Source: Purpureocillium takamizusanense (taxonomy: Eukaryota; Ascomycota; Sordariomycetes; Hypocreales; Ophiocordycipitaceae). Taken from it: a stretch of DNA of 64,000 nt. Numbering within the stretch: position 1 is the stretch's first letter; the number at the start of each line of letters is the position of its first letter. The DNA is taken from contig NC_063069.1 in the NCBI RefSeq assembly GCF_022605165.1, positions 1,612,001 through 1,676,000 of the forward strand. The letters run 5' to 3'. The notes beneath the pieces were generated by a model that was not told the origin of the DNA, made no database searches, and was given only the letters and a program-made list of their open reading frames with translations. A program made the translations under genes and the position numbers. Positions 1 through 10,256 of the stretch are shown here, piece by piece.

Positions 1-241
1 TTGCTGTGTGGAGCCCGTGACCACCCACAGGTCTTATGGCTGTCAAAGAGATATATATATTACGTACGGCACTGACGCCAAGTACAGCTGGTCGAGCGGG
101 TGGCTTCCATTCCAGCCAAGCACACTCGTCAATCTACCGATGCATCATGTCTTCTCTCCTCACACAGAGCGGCATGTACAGTATACGTATTGCCATTTTG
201 CAAAGGGCAGGGCGGCCCGACTCGTCAGCCCGCAGCACAAG

Positions 242-276
242 GTACGAAGTAACTACGAGTACTACGTACTTCGTAC
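242..276. repeat. Inverted repeat of GTACGAAGTA
   Basis: GTACGAAGTA at 242-251 and its reverse complement TACTTCGTAC at 267-276 form a 10-bp inverted repeat with a 15-nt spacer. Four further exact copies occur elsewhere in intergenic DNA (5285, 32652, 51199, 51601). Function is unknown; a transcription-factor site or a mobile-element remnant are both possible. Confidence 0.8.
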
Positions 277-1435
277 ATGCGTTCGTACTGCTACGGCCCC
301 GTCAGACAGACATCCGGCCGATTCGAACGTCCGCCACAGGTGTCGCACACTGCCCGCTTGGGTTCCCACATCCCTCGGTGCCGACTGCGCGTGCGGCGGC
401 CTCCGACCAGGTGCATCTCGGCATTGAACGCTACCCTTTTCGCCGCCCGTCTCTCGATGCCCAGCCCTCCCCCTTGCGGCGGCTGGACTACCTATTGCGT
501 TGCCCCGATACCCTTGAAGTCTCAAATGTCAAAATTGCAACTGCCGATTCCATAAATAAAGCAACCCAATGGCTCAAGGGGTGTGCGCCCCCGACTCCAG
601 AAGCCCCTTGGGCAAAAAAGCAAACATGACGTGAACTGACTGTGACCAGGGGGCAATGTCAAGTGGCGGCACGCATCCCGCCCGCCCGGCTGCTGGTCCC
701 CGCAACATGGCTGTTTCGCCTGCGCGCCCCTGGCATGCTGCGCTCCGTCGCATCTCGCCGTCGGCAATTTTTCCAGGGTCCCAGGGCGGCTCGGGACCGT
801 CCTTTTGTTCCCGTCCGGCCGGGCTCAGTCATTTTCCCACGCGGGTGTAAGAGCCACATTCCAGCTCCCTAGCTTCACGGTGTCACGCAAGTGGATACGG
901 GACAGGTCTTACCTAGGCCTCGGCGTGCGTACGTATGACAACGGAGGCTGTCACATTGACTGTTCCTGGTACTCCTCTTTTGTAGTGATGTGAGAAGCTG
1001 CCTTCGGGATCTGCGGGCGCCGATCAAGAGGTCATGCTGAATTAACTGACTCGCGCCTCTAAGGCCATCACTGGATAAAGTAGCAGAGTACCTTCGCACG
1101 TAGGTAGTCTACCTTATCGGTCATCTCGAACAATGACTTTGACGTTAACTGACGGGCGCAATTGTGAGTTGCTCTTCTTCTAACTACCCTGCATGGCACA
1201 CGCACATTGGGTCAGTTGAGAGACTGTTCGCCTAAATTTCTTCTAGAACATGTCTTCTGCGTTGTCTGTATGTACACGTGCTGGACGTCATTTACGCTTG
1301 GACCAAAAACATATGTCGTTTACGGTGGTCTCATAGATTAAGCGCCCGAACTCGAAGGCCTGGGGCACTTTGCCATGCAACTGCATCGCTGGCTCACCCC
1401 TGCCTGCTTGTTCCTTGTGTCCTACCCTGGGTTAA

Positions 1436-1496
1436 CCCCCCCCCCCCCCCCCTTTTTTTTGGGTTTCTTCAAACACATGCACCACGGGGGGGGGGG
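1436..1496. repeat. Poly(C)/poly(T)/poly(G) homopolymer block
   Basis: C17 at 1436-1452 runs straight into T8 at 1453-1460. After 25 nt of mixed sequence comes G11 at 1486-1496. The C and G runs lie on the same strand and are complementary, so a stable hairpin is possible. Homopolymer lengths are prone to sequencing error. Confidence 0.85.
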
Positions 1497-2020
1497 AGGA
1501 AAAAGAACAAGAAACAACTCAAATAAAAAAGGACGTGCCGACGACTATGGAGTCATGTCTCGCCGCTGTTGTGCGGCCTGCAATGTAGAGCACGCAGGCG
1601 AGTTGCCTCGATCAGCCGCGTCCCAACCAGCTGGTCCCCTCCTCCTCCTCGCGCCCAGCCAGCGCTTCGCTTGACGGCCATGATACGGGTGCATCGAGCC
1701 CGCGGATCGGTCCTCTACAGCCTTTGGACAGCCCACTACCGGCAGCTTTTTGAGTCGAACGACCCCGAGCTCCAAGTTGGCACTGTGAGTATCCCCAAGG
1801 GCGAGGACAAAGGGGGCGTCCATTCAGTGGCCATGTACACCGGGCATATAGGCGCATTGCAAAAGCATGTCCCCGTGCCAAGATCAACAGGAGGGGGGAG
1901 GCGCATCGGCACGTGGCGATTGAGCGGAGCGCTTTGGGCTCCCTCCTTCACGGTCCCGTTGCGGGCTCATGTTGTGTGTTCTTCAACTACAGCTCCTCCG
2001 TCGTCGTACTCGGGTCTCGC

Positions 2021-4576
2021 TCACGACGACGACCCCGGATGGGCGGCGTCTCCGTCGAGCCAGTCGCTCTTGCGCTTGCGAGAACCGCCGTTCTCGCGAT
2101 CGGCATCAGCATCGTTGGCAACATCGTCGCTCACGCCGTTGATATCCCCATTGGGCCCGTCCTGCCCACAGCCGCCGCGAAAACGCCCCAGCAGCCTCGG
2201 GAGCCCGTGGATGCCGAGGCCGGCAAAGTTCTGGCCAGCGGCCTCGCGCTCGCCGACGGCGATGACGGCGCCGATGAGGTCGTGGGTGATGGCCTCGTCG
2301 ACTACGCTGTCATGGTTGTACGCCGGGTGAGCGTCGACAAAGTTGCGAATCCAGCGCGCCGCCGTGTCGAGCTCGCCGCTGGCGCGCTTGCTGATAAGGC
2401 TCAGGTACGTGGCGAGCTGGCACCGCGTTTCGACGTCGACGTTGACACTGTCCAGGTAGCTCTCGACGATTGGGATAAGGCCGGGAAAGTCGCCCGTGGG
2501 AGAGCCGTTGACAATCTCGTCGATGGTCATCTCCTCGTACTCCTCGTCGATGGGCAGGCCGGGAGAGCCAGGTCGGCTGGGCATGGCGGAGCCTGGCCGA
2601 GACTCGTCGCCGAAGACGGTGTTGGCGCGCGAGGGCCGCAGTGGGAAGGGGTTCTTTCGGAAGTAAAACTTTTCCTTCAGGACGGCGTCGACGGCGTGGG
2701 CGCGCTCCATGTTGTCGTCGACCTTTTTGATGGGGATGTAGAAGTTGAGATCAAAGGACAGGATAGCCCGCGTGACGAGCACCATGAAGACGGAGAAGGC
2801 GGCGTTCTCAAAGTCGGTGACCTGGATCTCCATGGGTCGGAACTCGACTCTCCAGCCGATGTTGTTCTCCGCAGGCGGTGGCTTGAACCGCATGTGCTGC
2901 CAATTCGTCGACTGGATGTTCTCGAAGTGATCCGTCTTGTTCAGGTCCAGCTCCTGGAGGTCCTCCTCGAAGATGACAATGGGATCTCTGATGAATAGGT
3001 GTGCAAAGTGTGTGGCGAGCAGGTCATCCATCCCGCCCTCGACGAGCTTGGCCTTGATTTCCGGGTCGATGACGAGATCTGGATCCATGTACTCGGGCCT
3101 GAGACGTGGATCGGTGGAGATGTAGGTCGAGTTGGATGCGTAGCGAGACTTGGGGATCCTCCATCGGTCATTTTTCAGGGGCTGGTCATGGGGGGGTTAG
3201 CAGCGCAAAGGTAAGTCTGAAGATGGTAACGAGACGCACCTTTTCGCCCAACTCTTCGGGGGTTCTGCAGTCGACAGCTCTGCTGATCTGATTCCACCGC
3301 ACGTCGGTATTGGCCAGGAACCCTTTGTAGATGGGTGTGGCTGCGGTCAGAGCCAGCATGATTGGGCCCAGGGGGCTCAACTGATCGTACAGTTGCCGGC
3401 CCTCGGTGATGTTCTTGGCTTGGAACGTAATCTGAAGGCAGCAGCTACCCATGCCAAAGGCCATGGCGTCCATGTGGATGTAGTCGTCGGGGGCGGCGCC
3501 GTTGCGCTCGTCGTCGTCCTCGGGCCAGTTGTGCAGGTCGCGGTTGACCGTGGGGTCTACCCAGGGCCTCGGCGTGTTGGTATCATGAAAGACGGGCACA
3601 TTGACCTGGACCTTGCGGCCCCGGCGCCATCGGATGTTTGCGGCCAAGGTGGGAAAGCGGATATGGGGGTTGGCGATCTCATCTGGGACGAACTGGGAGC
3701 GCAACCTGGGTCCCGAGGGCGGGTAGTAGGGAAACGTGAACTGGCCGGGGCTTCCGATGCGCGGGAAGGTGGTCAGCGTGATAGGATACTCGCTGGACAG
3801 CATATGCTCCTTGGCAATCTTTCGCCGGAGCTTCATGTCGGGCTCAACATCGAGCAGCTCCCTGAAGCCGATGCCCCATGGCTTCCCGGGGGTGGCTTCG
3901 AGCATGAACCTTCCGAATTCGGGGTGAAAGACGGGGAGGGAGCCTGTTCTGTTGCGCATATCGTCGTAAGCATGCGAGGGCCGTGCTGGTCAGCATCGCG
4001 GGGGGTGGGTTGAGACGAACTTGGGTTTGGCCGCGGGCTCATCATCCTGCAGGGCGGGCACGCAGCAGCCGTCCTTGGCCAGTTCTGTATCGGTGGCAAG
4101 AGCTTTGAGGATCTCGGCCTGGCGCAAAGACAAGAGGACCTTTTGTTCGTCCTTGGTATAGGTGACGACCAAGTACTCGACCTGCACTGGGTCAGCTCAC
4201 GAACATGAGGCACAATGGCGTGCAAGGAAGGTTGTGTGACCTCATCGCCCCAGAGTAGGGCATCCCGCTCCTTGCCCTTTGCCTTGTTCCAGATCTCGAG
4301 CAGTTGCTATTGGCACGGTGGTCAGTCAGCCGAGTCGATATGACGATGGTGATGATGAAAGGAGGACACGCTGCCCTGTGAGCGGGCATGGAGAGAGGGA
4401 TGGAAGTATGCGTCTCTTGTACCTTAATGCCCCATTCCCTCACTTGGTGGGCGCGCTTCTTCGCCTCGGGCCATTCGAGCGCGGTTCCGAGCGCACTGCG
4501 GTCAACGTGTCAGGGGCTGAGATGTGATCCGCGAAGGAGAGATGCATGCCCAATCGGAGACTTACAGGAGACCCAT
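2021..4576 (-). CDS. GCS1: Glutamate-cysteine ligase (gamma-glutamylcysteine synthetase)
   Basis: This is the ATP-dependent ligation of glutamate and cysteine, the first and rate-limiting step of cytosolic glutathione synthesis. Six exons fit: 4576-4566, 4495-4423, 4306-4241, 4181-4021, 3948-3240 and 3181-2021, giving about 726 aa, normal for eukaryotic GCS. Exon 1 is only 11 nt and encodes MGLL. Family-diagnostic blocks are visible: FHPEFGRFMLEATPG, the FGMGSCCLQITFQ segment, NTDVRWNQISRAVD, and the later WRVEFRPMEIQVTDFENAAF region. The C-terminal tail is basic and low-complexity and probably variable. The fourth intron is frame-neutral, and I place its acceptor at AACAG near 3949 because only that choice matches the phase of the GTTCGT donor. 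It is transcribed divergently from IGO1 across 2.2 kb. The family assignment is secure; the exact edges of introns 1 and 4 are my inference. Confidence 0.95.
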
Positions 4577-5500
4577 GATGGGCAATGTCTAGCCCGCCTA
4601 TCTCTCTGTGGCTGCGGATGAATGGGCGACGGACGAGTCCTGGTTGGGCGCGATCAGCCGAAGACGAGGAGGCAGCTCTAAGTGTGCCCAGCCCAAAGCC
4701 AGCGCGCGCGCACACGGCGTACCGGGAGTATGTACGTATCCAGGAGCAGCGTGGCAAGGCAAAGGAGAGGAAGCGCACGTCGCGGGCGATGTTGGAGAGT
4801 GAGAGCGGCCTTGATGTGGAGGGGAAGCAGAAGGGAAACGGGTGCCCCGCAACTCCGACAGGCCGACGCTCGGGAAGTTGGCGGGGGGGGGGGGAGAAGG
4901 CGTGTCGGGTGTTAAGCTCCCATAGCACCCCCAATGCGAATTGAGTTTGCTGCAGTCACCGGGAGACGAGAGCGTTCTTCGACAGGACAGGCTCTAGATG
5001 CGATGCGGCGCGATGCGATCTCGGATCAACTGGGAGTTGTGGAGGCAGGGGCGGTGGGAACTACTAGGCAGGCAGGCAGGCAAGAAAAAAAAAAGTTGGA
5101 TAATCGGCTCTTACAAATGTCGTGCGTCAATTCTAGACTACGGGCCGTTGACGGCGTCCGGGAGGAGTCGTGGTGGTGGAGCTGCTCCCAGCAGACGACG
5201 GGGGGGCGGCACGCGCGCGACGACGACGACGACGGCTGCTCTAGGCTTACAAGTCCTCAACTTTAGTACCTTTACTGCCTACCTGTACGAAGTAGTTAAC
5301 TACCACTAGCGTACTACCGATCGGGTCGTCGTCAAGTCGCTTTCATAGGTGGCCTTGGTCGCGTCGCGGGGTTCTCGCGGGCCACCAAGGTAGTGGCCTC
5401 CCCACTGGACGGCGGGCAGGTGCTTAGAAATCCGGCGAGCCTTTTTAGTAGGTGGTGACATGTCACCGTCCCGCCCATGGCTCGCGGGTCGCGTCAAGTG

Positions 5501-5540
5501 CAGCGCAGCGCAGCGCAGTGCAGTGCAATGCAGTGCAGCA
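5501..5540. repeat. CAGYG pentanucleotide tandem array
   Basis: Eight consecutive 5-bp units vary between CAGCG, CAGTG, CAATG and CAGCA. The first three are CAGCG and the later ones mostly CAGTG, as expected for a small degenerating minisatellite. It is intergenic. Confidence 0.85.
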
Positions 5541-6377
5541 ACCAGGCCAGGTCGGATTTGCTGCCGGGCCCTGCCCCATGCGTGCATGCGGGCGAGGGCA
5601 TTGTGGCACTCAATCTTTGCTTGTCATGATCGGAACGTTGCCCGATGATCCGCATCCCAACATTATCAGGTGCCCGCTGACACAAATGGCTTGGTACCTT
5701 ACCTTACCAAGTGCATATGCAGTCAGGAGTCGCAGCCAAAGGGCTGCCCGTTGTCGGCAGCTTGTCCAAGCAACGCCCTGATCGATGCACCTGGCGAAGG
5801 TCTTGGCGGGGGGACATGTGAGCCATCGAGTCCCTTCTGCATGAAAGGGGCACTCGAGGAGGCAGGTCCTTTTCCTTATCCACCTTCATATCTTTCCTTC
5901 TTTCGTGTCCTGGTTGGGCTGCCACCATAGTTTGTCTGAAACAAAGACGGCAACGACCTTTGTCGTCGGGTGGACCCGGCGTGACCTCATTCATGTCTGT
6001 TCAGGTTGTCCCGTTGTGCCATGAGCACCTGCGAGGACCTGGAGGCTGGCTGCCTGTGGGTTTGAAAGGTACCCGACACCCCTCTGTGTAAGGTAGGTAC
6101 TAAGGTAGCTGCTTCAATCCACTGTACCAACAAGGCACTCCCCCGCTGGGCAGCCTGTCAGGTTCCATTCGTTCCATCAATCGCCCTAAACTGGCTGGGC
6201 AGTCCCGTGCTCGCCTGCGTCCATTGATCAACAAAATAAATTTGCCTTACATAAGGTAATGCGCTAGCGAGCACCTTGCCTCCAAGCACAAAGCCCAGCA
6301 CAGCACAGCCCAGCCAGGAGCTCCAGTTGATGAAAGAGACCCCGCTGCTGCGCCCATCGTCACTGGCTCACAGCTGC

Positions 6378-6462
6378 CACCACCACCACCACCACCACCA
6401 GCAGACTGACGGAACTACCTTTGAGAGAGTCACAGGTCACCACCACCACCACCACCACCACC
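6378..6462. repeat. Two CAC trinucleotide tracts
   Basis: Tracts of (CAC)n at 6378-6400 and 6438-6462 lie about 300-385 bp upstream of the IGO1 start codon, in the promoter or transcribed leader. They encode runs of His in one frame, but nothing supports translation there. Confidence 0.8.
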
Positions 6463-6761
6463 TTCAGTCTCCCCCGGCTCTCCTCTCGGCACTTAAGATA
6501 CCCATCTCCTCCTCCCGCTACCTACCTACACATTCGACAACTTTTCCACCCGCCGCATCAGAACAACCTAGGAGCTTGTCCACTCCGCGTGTCCAGCTCT
6601 CAGCCCCCCGATTCACCGTCCGCCGACTCGAACGAGCGGTCCCCGCATCCCAATTGTGCCCAATCGACCGTCGCTGTGGACGACCCCCAGAACCCCCCTC
6701 CCCGTCGTCCAACGTCATTTAGCGACGTCCTTCCCTAGGCTGGGCGAGCGATCTCGTCACG

Positions 6762-7425
6762 ATGAACCCCCACCAGAAGAACAAGGTCGACGTCAAGGTG
6801 AGTGAGCTCCTCTCCCCTGTCCCGCGTCCCGCCGTTGGGACTGTCGTCAGTGGCGGCCAGACGCCCTCGCGTCACAGTCCGGCTCGCTTCCAAGAGCTAC
6901 CTCCCGGTCCGCACGGCAGCAACGCCTCGCAGAGACCACACCCCAAGTTGCACCTTCTTTTTGCCCCCTTTTGGCGAGCAAATCCCGCTGACAGGGCTGT
7001 GTCACTTCCAGTCGCTCTCCCCTGAGGAGCAGCGCCTCTTCCGCCTTTACGGCAAGCTTCCGTCCCGCTCCGACCACTTCGCCAAGCACCTCAAGGACCG
7101 CAAATACTTCGACTCGGGCGACTACGCCATGTCCAAGGCTGGCAAGGGCGATGGCGTCGACGCCGGCGCCGTCGGCTCCCAACACCCCGTTCCCGAGAAC
7201 ATCCCGCACCTGTCGTCCCCCGTCAACGGCTCCGGCGGCGGAAGTGTCCCCAAGCACCACGGCTCCATCACCGGCGTCCAGGCCGGCAGTCCGGTCAAGG
7301 AGAGCAGCTTCCTCCACCGCGAAACGAGCGCCGAAGGAGCCGTCTCGGACTCGGCCGACGCGAAGAAGACGGCCGCCACTGCTGAGCCGGTCGCTGCGGG
7401 AGAGGGCATCCCTATCCGGAGATGA
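6762..7425 (+). CDS. IGO1: Endosulfine-family protein (Igo1/Igo2-like)
   Basis: Two exons, 6762-6797 and 7012-7425, encode 149 aa; the 214-bp intron begins GTGAGT and ends TTCCAG. The core KYFDSGDYAMSKAG is the endosulfine signature, and the Ser in FDSGDY is the site phosphorylated by Greatwall/Rim15 kinases in characterised members. From that family it should act as a PP2A-B55 inhibitor that promotes quiescence entry and mRNA protection under TORC1 control. The preceding EEQRLFRLYGKLPSR helix is also conserved. The C-terminal 80 residues are Ser/Pro/Gly-rich and probably disordered. The start is fixed by the short first exon (MNPHQKNKVDVK) and the phase-0 junction. It converges with MYG1. 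Confidence 0.93.
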
Positions 7426-8165
7426 GGCAACCATGACATGTTCAATTGGGGCTTCTGCGGCCCCTGAGATGGGCCAGCCAACGGTTGTGTCGCAGTGTTG
7501 CGGACGAAGCGAAGGCTGTGTGTGCTCGAGCGAGAGTATGAACGAGGATGTCTGCTTTCTCTTTTCACCTTACGAACGAATCGCAAAGTTGGCGTTGGGC
7601 TGGATGGACACAAAGGGGAATCAATAAAATGGCTGCGCGCAGTCCCCCCCTGGGCGAGAGGAAGCAAACGGGCTTGTTCTCCTTTGTCCTTGATTACTTT
7701 TTCTTTCAACATGTTTGAAATTGGTTTCGAGGGCTTGCCATGATGAAAGGCGACGTATGATTGGACGGGCGTGTCATTTTTCTCTCTTTGTGACGGAACA
7801 GTGATGGCTGTCTAGGGTACGTCATTGAGGCTGTGAGCACGGGCGGCTCATGTTGCTCTGCTGGGTCTGTTGTGTCGTTGGCCGTTGATGTGGTACTGCG
7901 TCGATCTTTGTACGGATCTGCTCTCTCTCGTGTTCTCGCCTAGGTTCTCTTTACTACGGGGGTCTGCCGGCGTATCTCCAACGAGGACCAGCCTCGGTCT
8001 TGTATTCGGAATCGCGAAGCTCCGCCTTGTGTGGCCTCTTCTTAGTTTGTCAAGATTACCACTACGATTCTTTGTCATCGTTCAGAGGCCGTTTCCCCTG
8101 GGTTAGTGTTTTTTTTCATGTATTCATTATCATAACTTTTTTTGGATTTGCTCTGCAGAGTAACA
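7426..8165. other. Convergent 3' intergenic region IGO1/MYG1
   Basis: This 740-bp stretch lies between two converging stop codons. It is T-rich in places (for example 8110-8160) and presumably contains both 3' UTRs and poly(A) sites. No gene or notable repeat was seen. Confidence 0.5.
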
Positions 8166-9320
8166 TTACGCGTCCAGGGCCTTAAGAGCCATCTCCTTGA
8201 CCCCCTCCCACGTCTTGTTGCCGCCGATGAAGCCAGCCGCGTGGACGAAGACGCAGCCGGGGACACCGGTGATGCCGTCGAGCTCCTCGTCGCGGAAGCC
8301 GCGCCAGGCCTCGGGCAGGGGCTTGCGGCTGACGAAGGAGTCCTTGGACTCGGGGACGCACTGGATGCGCCACTTGGCGCCGGGCTCGGGCTTCTCCTGG
8401 TAGAGGACGTAGAGGACGGGTTGGCTGGGGGCGCCGCCGGCGGCGGCGGCCTCGAGGGTGTAGAGGTGGTCCTTCCAGGGGACACCGGCGCCCTCGAGGA
8501 CGAGGAGGCGGCCCTCGGGATCCAAGTCGCGGCGGCGCTCAAAGGCGCGCTGGACGACGTCGCGGGCGGGTAGCCAGGCGGCGGCGCAGTAGTCGAGGTC
8601 GCGGTCGAACTCGTCGCCGATGCGGGCGCTGGCTTCGAGGAAGCGCTCGTCCTCGGCCTGCTGGGCGGCGGCCGGGTCGGCGGGGCGGGCATCGTTCCAG
8701 TTGGGGTTGAAGCGGCCGACGACGGCGCCGAGGGTGAAGCCGCCCTCGCTGAAGCGCTTCTCGAGCCCGGCGGCGGCGACGGCGGCTGGGTCGTAGACGG
8801 AGACGCCGTTGTCGTGGGCGTCGAGCGCCTCGATGAAGTCCTGGTAGAGCTTGCGGTGCAGGAGCTCGACCTCGGGGCTGTCCTCTGCGACGACGCTGGC
8901 TGAGGCGGCATCCTGCTTCTGCTGCTGCTGCTGCTGCGCGCTCAGCCGCTGGGCAATGATGGCGCGGCCAAAGTGTAGGAAGACGAGCCCCGCGCTCGAG
9001 AGCTTGGTGTCGCGGCCGGGAAAGGTGGTGACGAAGCCGCGCTGGTGGTGGTCGTAACGGTGGCGGGCGGGGTCGTACTCGCCGCCGACGTCCACGACGG
9101 TGTGGCACGCCTCGAGGACCTTGGGGTCGCGGGTGCGCACGAGGCGGGCGTCGGCGTAGGCGGGCAGCAGGCGGAGCATGTGCACGGCGAGGGCCTCGTC
9201 GGCGTGGAAGTGCCCGCTGTGCGTGCCGATGAGGGGGCCGGTGCCCGTGGCGGCGGTGGCCATCTTGAGGCGTTTGGGAGAGGATTCGGCGGCCATGGCT
9301 GCGAGGAGGCGACGGAACAT
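8166..9320 (-). CDS. MYG1: MYG1-family exonuclease (UPF0160), 384 aa
   Basis: A single exon encodes the full-length MYG1 protein, a DHH-like metal-dependent family. Characterised members act as 3'-5' RNA exonucleases in nucleus and mitochondria. Visible motifs are GTHSGHFHADEALAV near residue 32, TVVDVGGEYDP, and YDHHQRGF around residue 90; their His/Asp residues form the expected metal site. A polyglutamine run (QQQQQQKQ) sits in the middle. Three in-frame methionines lie at residues 1, 9 and 20. The first ATG has a weak context (T at -3, T at +4), while the second reads GCAGCCATGG. The long form starts with an Arg-rich segment resembling a mitochondrial presequence and includes a PKRLK basic cluster. 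Either start is possible; I give the longest. Confidence 0.92.
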   Translation of the reverse strand: MFRRLLAAMAAESSPKRLKMATAATGTGPLIGTHSGHFHADEALAVHMLRLLPAYADARLVRTRDPKVLEACHTVVDVGGEYDPARHRYDHHQRGFVTTFPGRDTKLSSAGLVFLHFGRAIIAQRLSAQQQQQQKQDAASASVVAEDSPEVELLHRKLYQDFIEALDAHDNGVSVYDPAAVAAAGLEKRFSEGGFTLGAVVGRFNPNWNDARPADPAAAQQAEDERFLEASARIGDEFDRDLDYCAAAWLPARDVVQRAFERRRDLDPEGRLLVLEGAGVPWKDHLYTLEAAAAGGAPSQPVLYVLYQEKPEPGAKWRIQCVPESKDSFVSRKPLPEAWRGFRDEELDGITGVPGCVFVHAAGFIGGNKTWEGVKEMALKALDA

Positions 9321-9980
9321 GAACTAGAACCCCTGTTTCTGGGTACTATATTTCTTGGAGGGGGTTCCTCGAAGGATGGGGCGCGGGTGAGCGGGCCTCC
9401 GAGGTGGGAGGTGGTTTCTCGGGTTGCGCTGGGGTGTTGGTGATGGATTGCAACGGGAAAGCTTGGAGTTTTTGTTGTTTCTTAGTAGGTCCGATGGTGG
9501 GGCTGCAGTTGGAGGGGGGGAGCTGTTCCATGGCTCGGCGCGGCGCTCCAATCACTGAGACGGCATTTCCAGCCCTGGGCAGTTCTCGGCATGTCGGTAC
9601 ATGTGGAGGTCACTGTGCTTCAGACCCGCCAATTGACAGAACCGTCCTGGAGTGCCTGTCGCCATACTTTGTATGGGCTCGACAAGTGAACGCCCTCACA
9701 TCTAGAAAATCAAGTGCATTTTACGCAAGAAGGCAAGAAGATGAAGTAACGTGCCTGATTAGCAAAGGCTGTGTGGGCGACTCGTGTGGTGCGTAGTGGG
9801 CGCCGAGGTTGGTTGAATTCATGCTTTTCTTTCTTTGATTCATCCACGGCGCCTTGTTAGTTACCTACACACAAACGCGACGAACGCCTAACTAGGTGCC
9901 CACCCTCCTAGGCACCCAAAACCCGCCCAGTCGTACAAATACAGTACACTGTTTTTTGTTTTTTTGTTCTTGCTCTTTTT
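9321..9980. other. Intergenic region upstream of MYG1
   Basis: This 660-bp stretch holds the MYG1 promoter (left) and the 3' flank of the 91-aa gene (right). A T-rich tract at 9950-9980 adjoins the latter's stop codon. An ATACAGTACAC element near 9938 resembles the TACAGTACTGTA palindrome at 24879. No gene was seen. Confidence 0.5.
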
Positions 9981-10256
9981 TTACCTGGACACACCGCTGC
10001 CGCCCTTGCTGGCCGCCTCATCGACGCCGCGCCCGATGCCGCTCATGTCCATGTCGCCGCCCTTGGTCGCGGGCCCCCGGAGGCCGGCCTGCGCGCCCGC
10101 ATGGGTGCCGACCGTGGTGCGCTCCGCGTCGCCGCCGGAGCCCACGTTGACCGTCCGCGCGTCGGCCGACTGCCAGTCCGACGCCTGCGGGGGCTGCTCC
10201 GGGAGCGGCAGGTTGGCCTGCGTGTTGGAGATTTGGTCGGCCTTGGATTGAGGCAT
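9981..10256 (-). CDS. Small glycine-rich hydrophilic protein, 91 aa
   Basis: I do not recognise a functional family. The reading frame begins at an ATG following an A/T-rich leader and encodes 91 aa without Cys or Phe. About 16 % of residues are Gly, and the rest are mostly small polar and charged residues. The N-terminal third (MPQSKADQISNTQANLPLPE, then QPPQASDWQSADARTVNVG) looks constrained and has the only Trp. The C-terminal half is repetitive G/A/T/K. This composition meets the general description of hydrophilins/LEA-like stress proteins, but that is inference. The frame continues 56 codons upstream to an earlier ATG, but the upstream part is leader-like (KNKT, Asn/Thr-rich), so I choose the inner ATG. 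Tandem with MYG1, same strand. Confidence 0.7.
   Translation of the reverse strand: MPQSKADQISNTQANLPLPEQPPQASDWQSADARTVNVGSGGDAERTTVGTHAGAQAGLRGPATKGGDMDMSGIGRGVDEAASKGGSGVSR

Larger units (their letters stand above)
1..2020. other. Gene-free left flank
   Basis: I see no supportable gene here. Reading frames are short and overlap on both strands with no recognisable domain or plausible splice structure. It lies downstream of the glutamate-cysteine ligase gene and presumably holds its 3' UTR at the right end. Visible structure includes an inverted pair of the 10-mer GTACGAAGTA (242-251 and 267-276), a heat-shock-element-like TTCTTCTAGAA at 1238-1248, and the C17/T8/G11 homopolymer block at 1436-1496. 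It may contain the promoter of a gene outside the window. Confidence 0.6.
4577..6761. promoter_or_regulatory. Divergent intergenic region GCS1/IGO1
   Basis: This 2.2-kb region carries the promoters of both flanking genes and no gene of its own. It contains one GTACGAAGTA copy (5285-5294), an inverted repeat CTTGGTA/TACCAAG (5690-5696 and 5705-5711), a CAGYG pentamer array (5501-5540), TAGGTA/TACCTA motifs near 6090 and 6519-6530, and two CAC trinucleotide tracts close to the IGO1 start. The last 250 bp before IGO1 are C/T-rich, as in many fungal core promoters. No TATA box could be assigned with confidence. Confidence 0.5.

Noticed and set aside
300..330. tRNA B-box-like GTTCGAATC on the minus strand
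   Set aside because: No A-box or cloverleaf could be built around it.
1..2020. Possible telomere or subtelomere because of C/G runs
   Set aside because: No TTAGGG/CCCTAA repeats are present and the flanking genes are core housekeeping genes.
1913..2998. 361-codon frame antisense to GCS1, with similar frames opposite the nucleoporin (14309-15676), NBR1 (19165-19965) and ERG4 (48624-49499)
   Set aside because: Same codon-bias shadow effect. The sense strand carries a known gene in each case.
3186..3959. Separate GCS1 start at the ATG at 3959
   Set aside because: That ATG lies inside the fourth intron of my model; upstream exons encode the required N-terminus.
6276..6722. Frame with His runs upstream of IGO1
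   Set aside because: The His runs are just CAC microsatellites in the IGO1 promoter/leader; the rest is Ser/Pro-rich without a fold.
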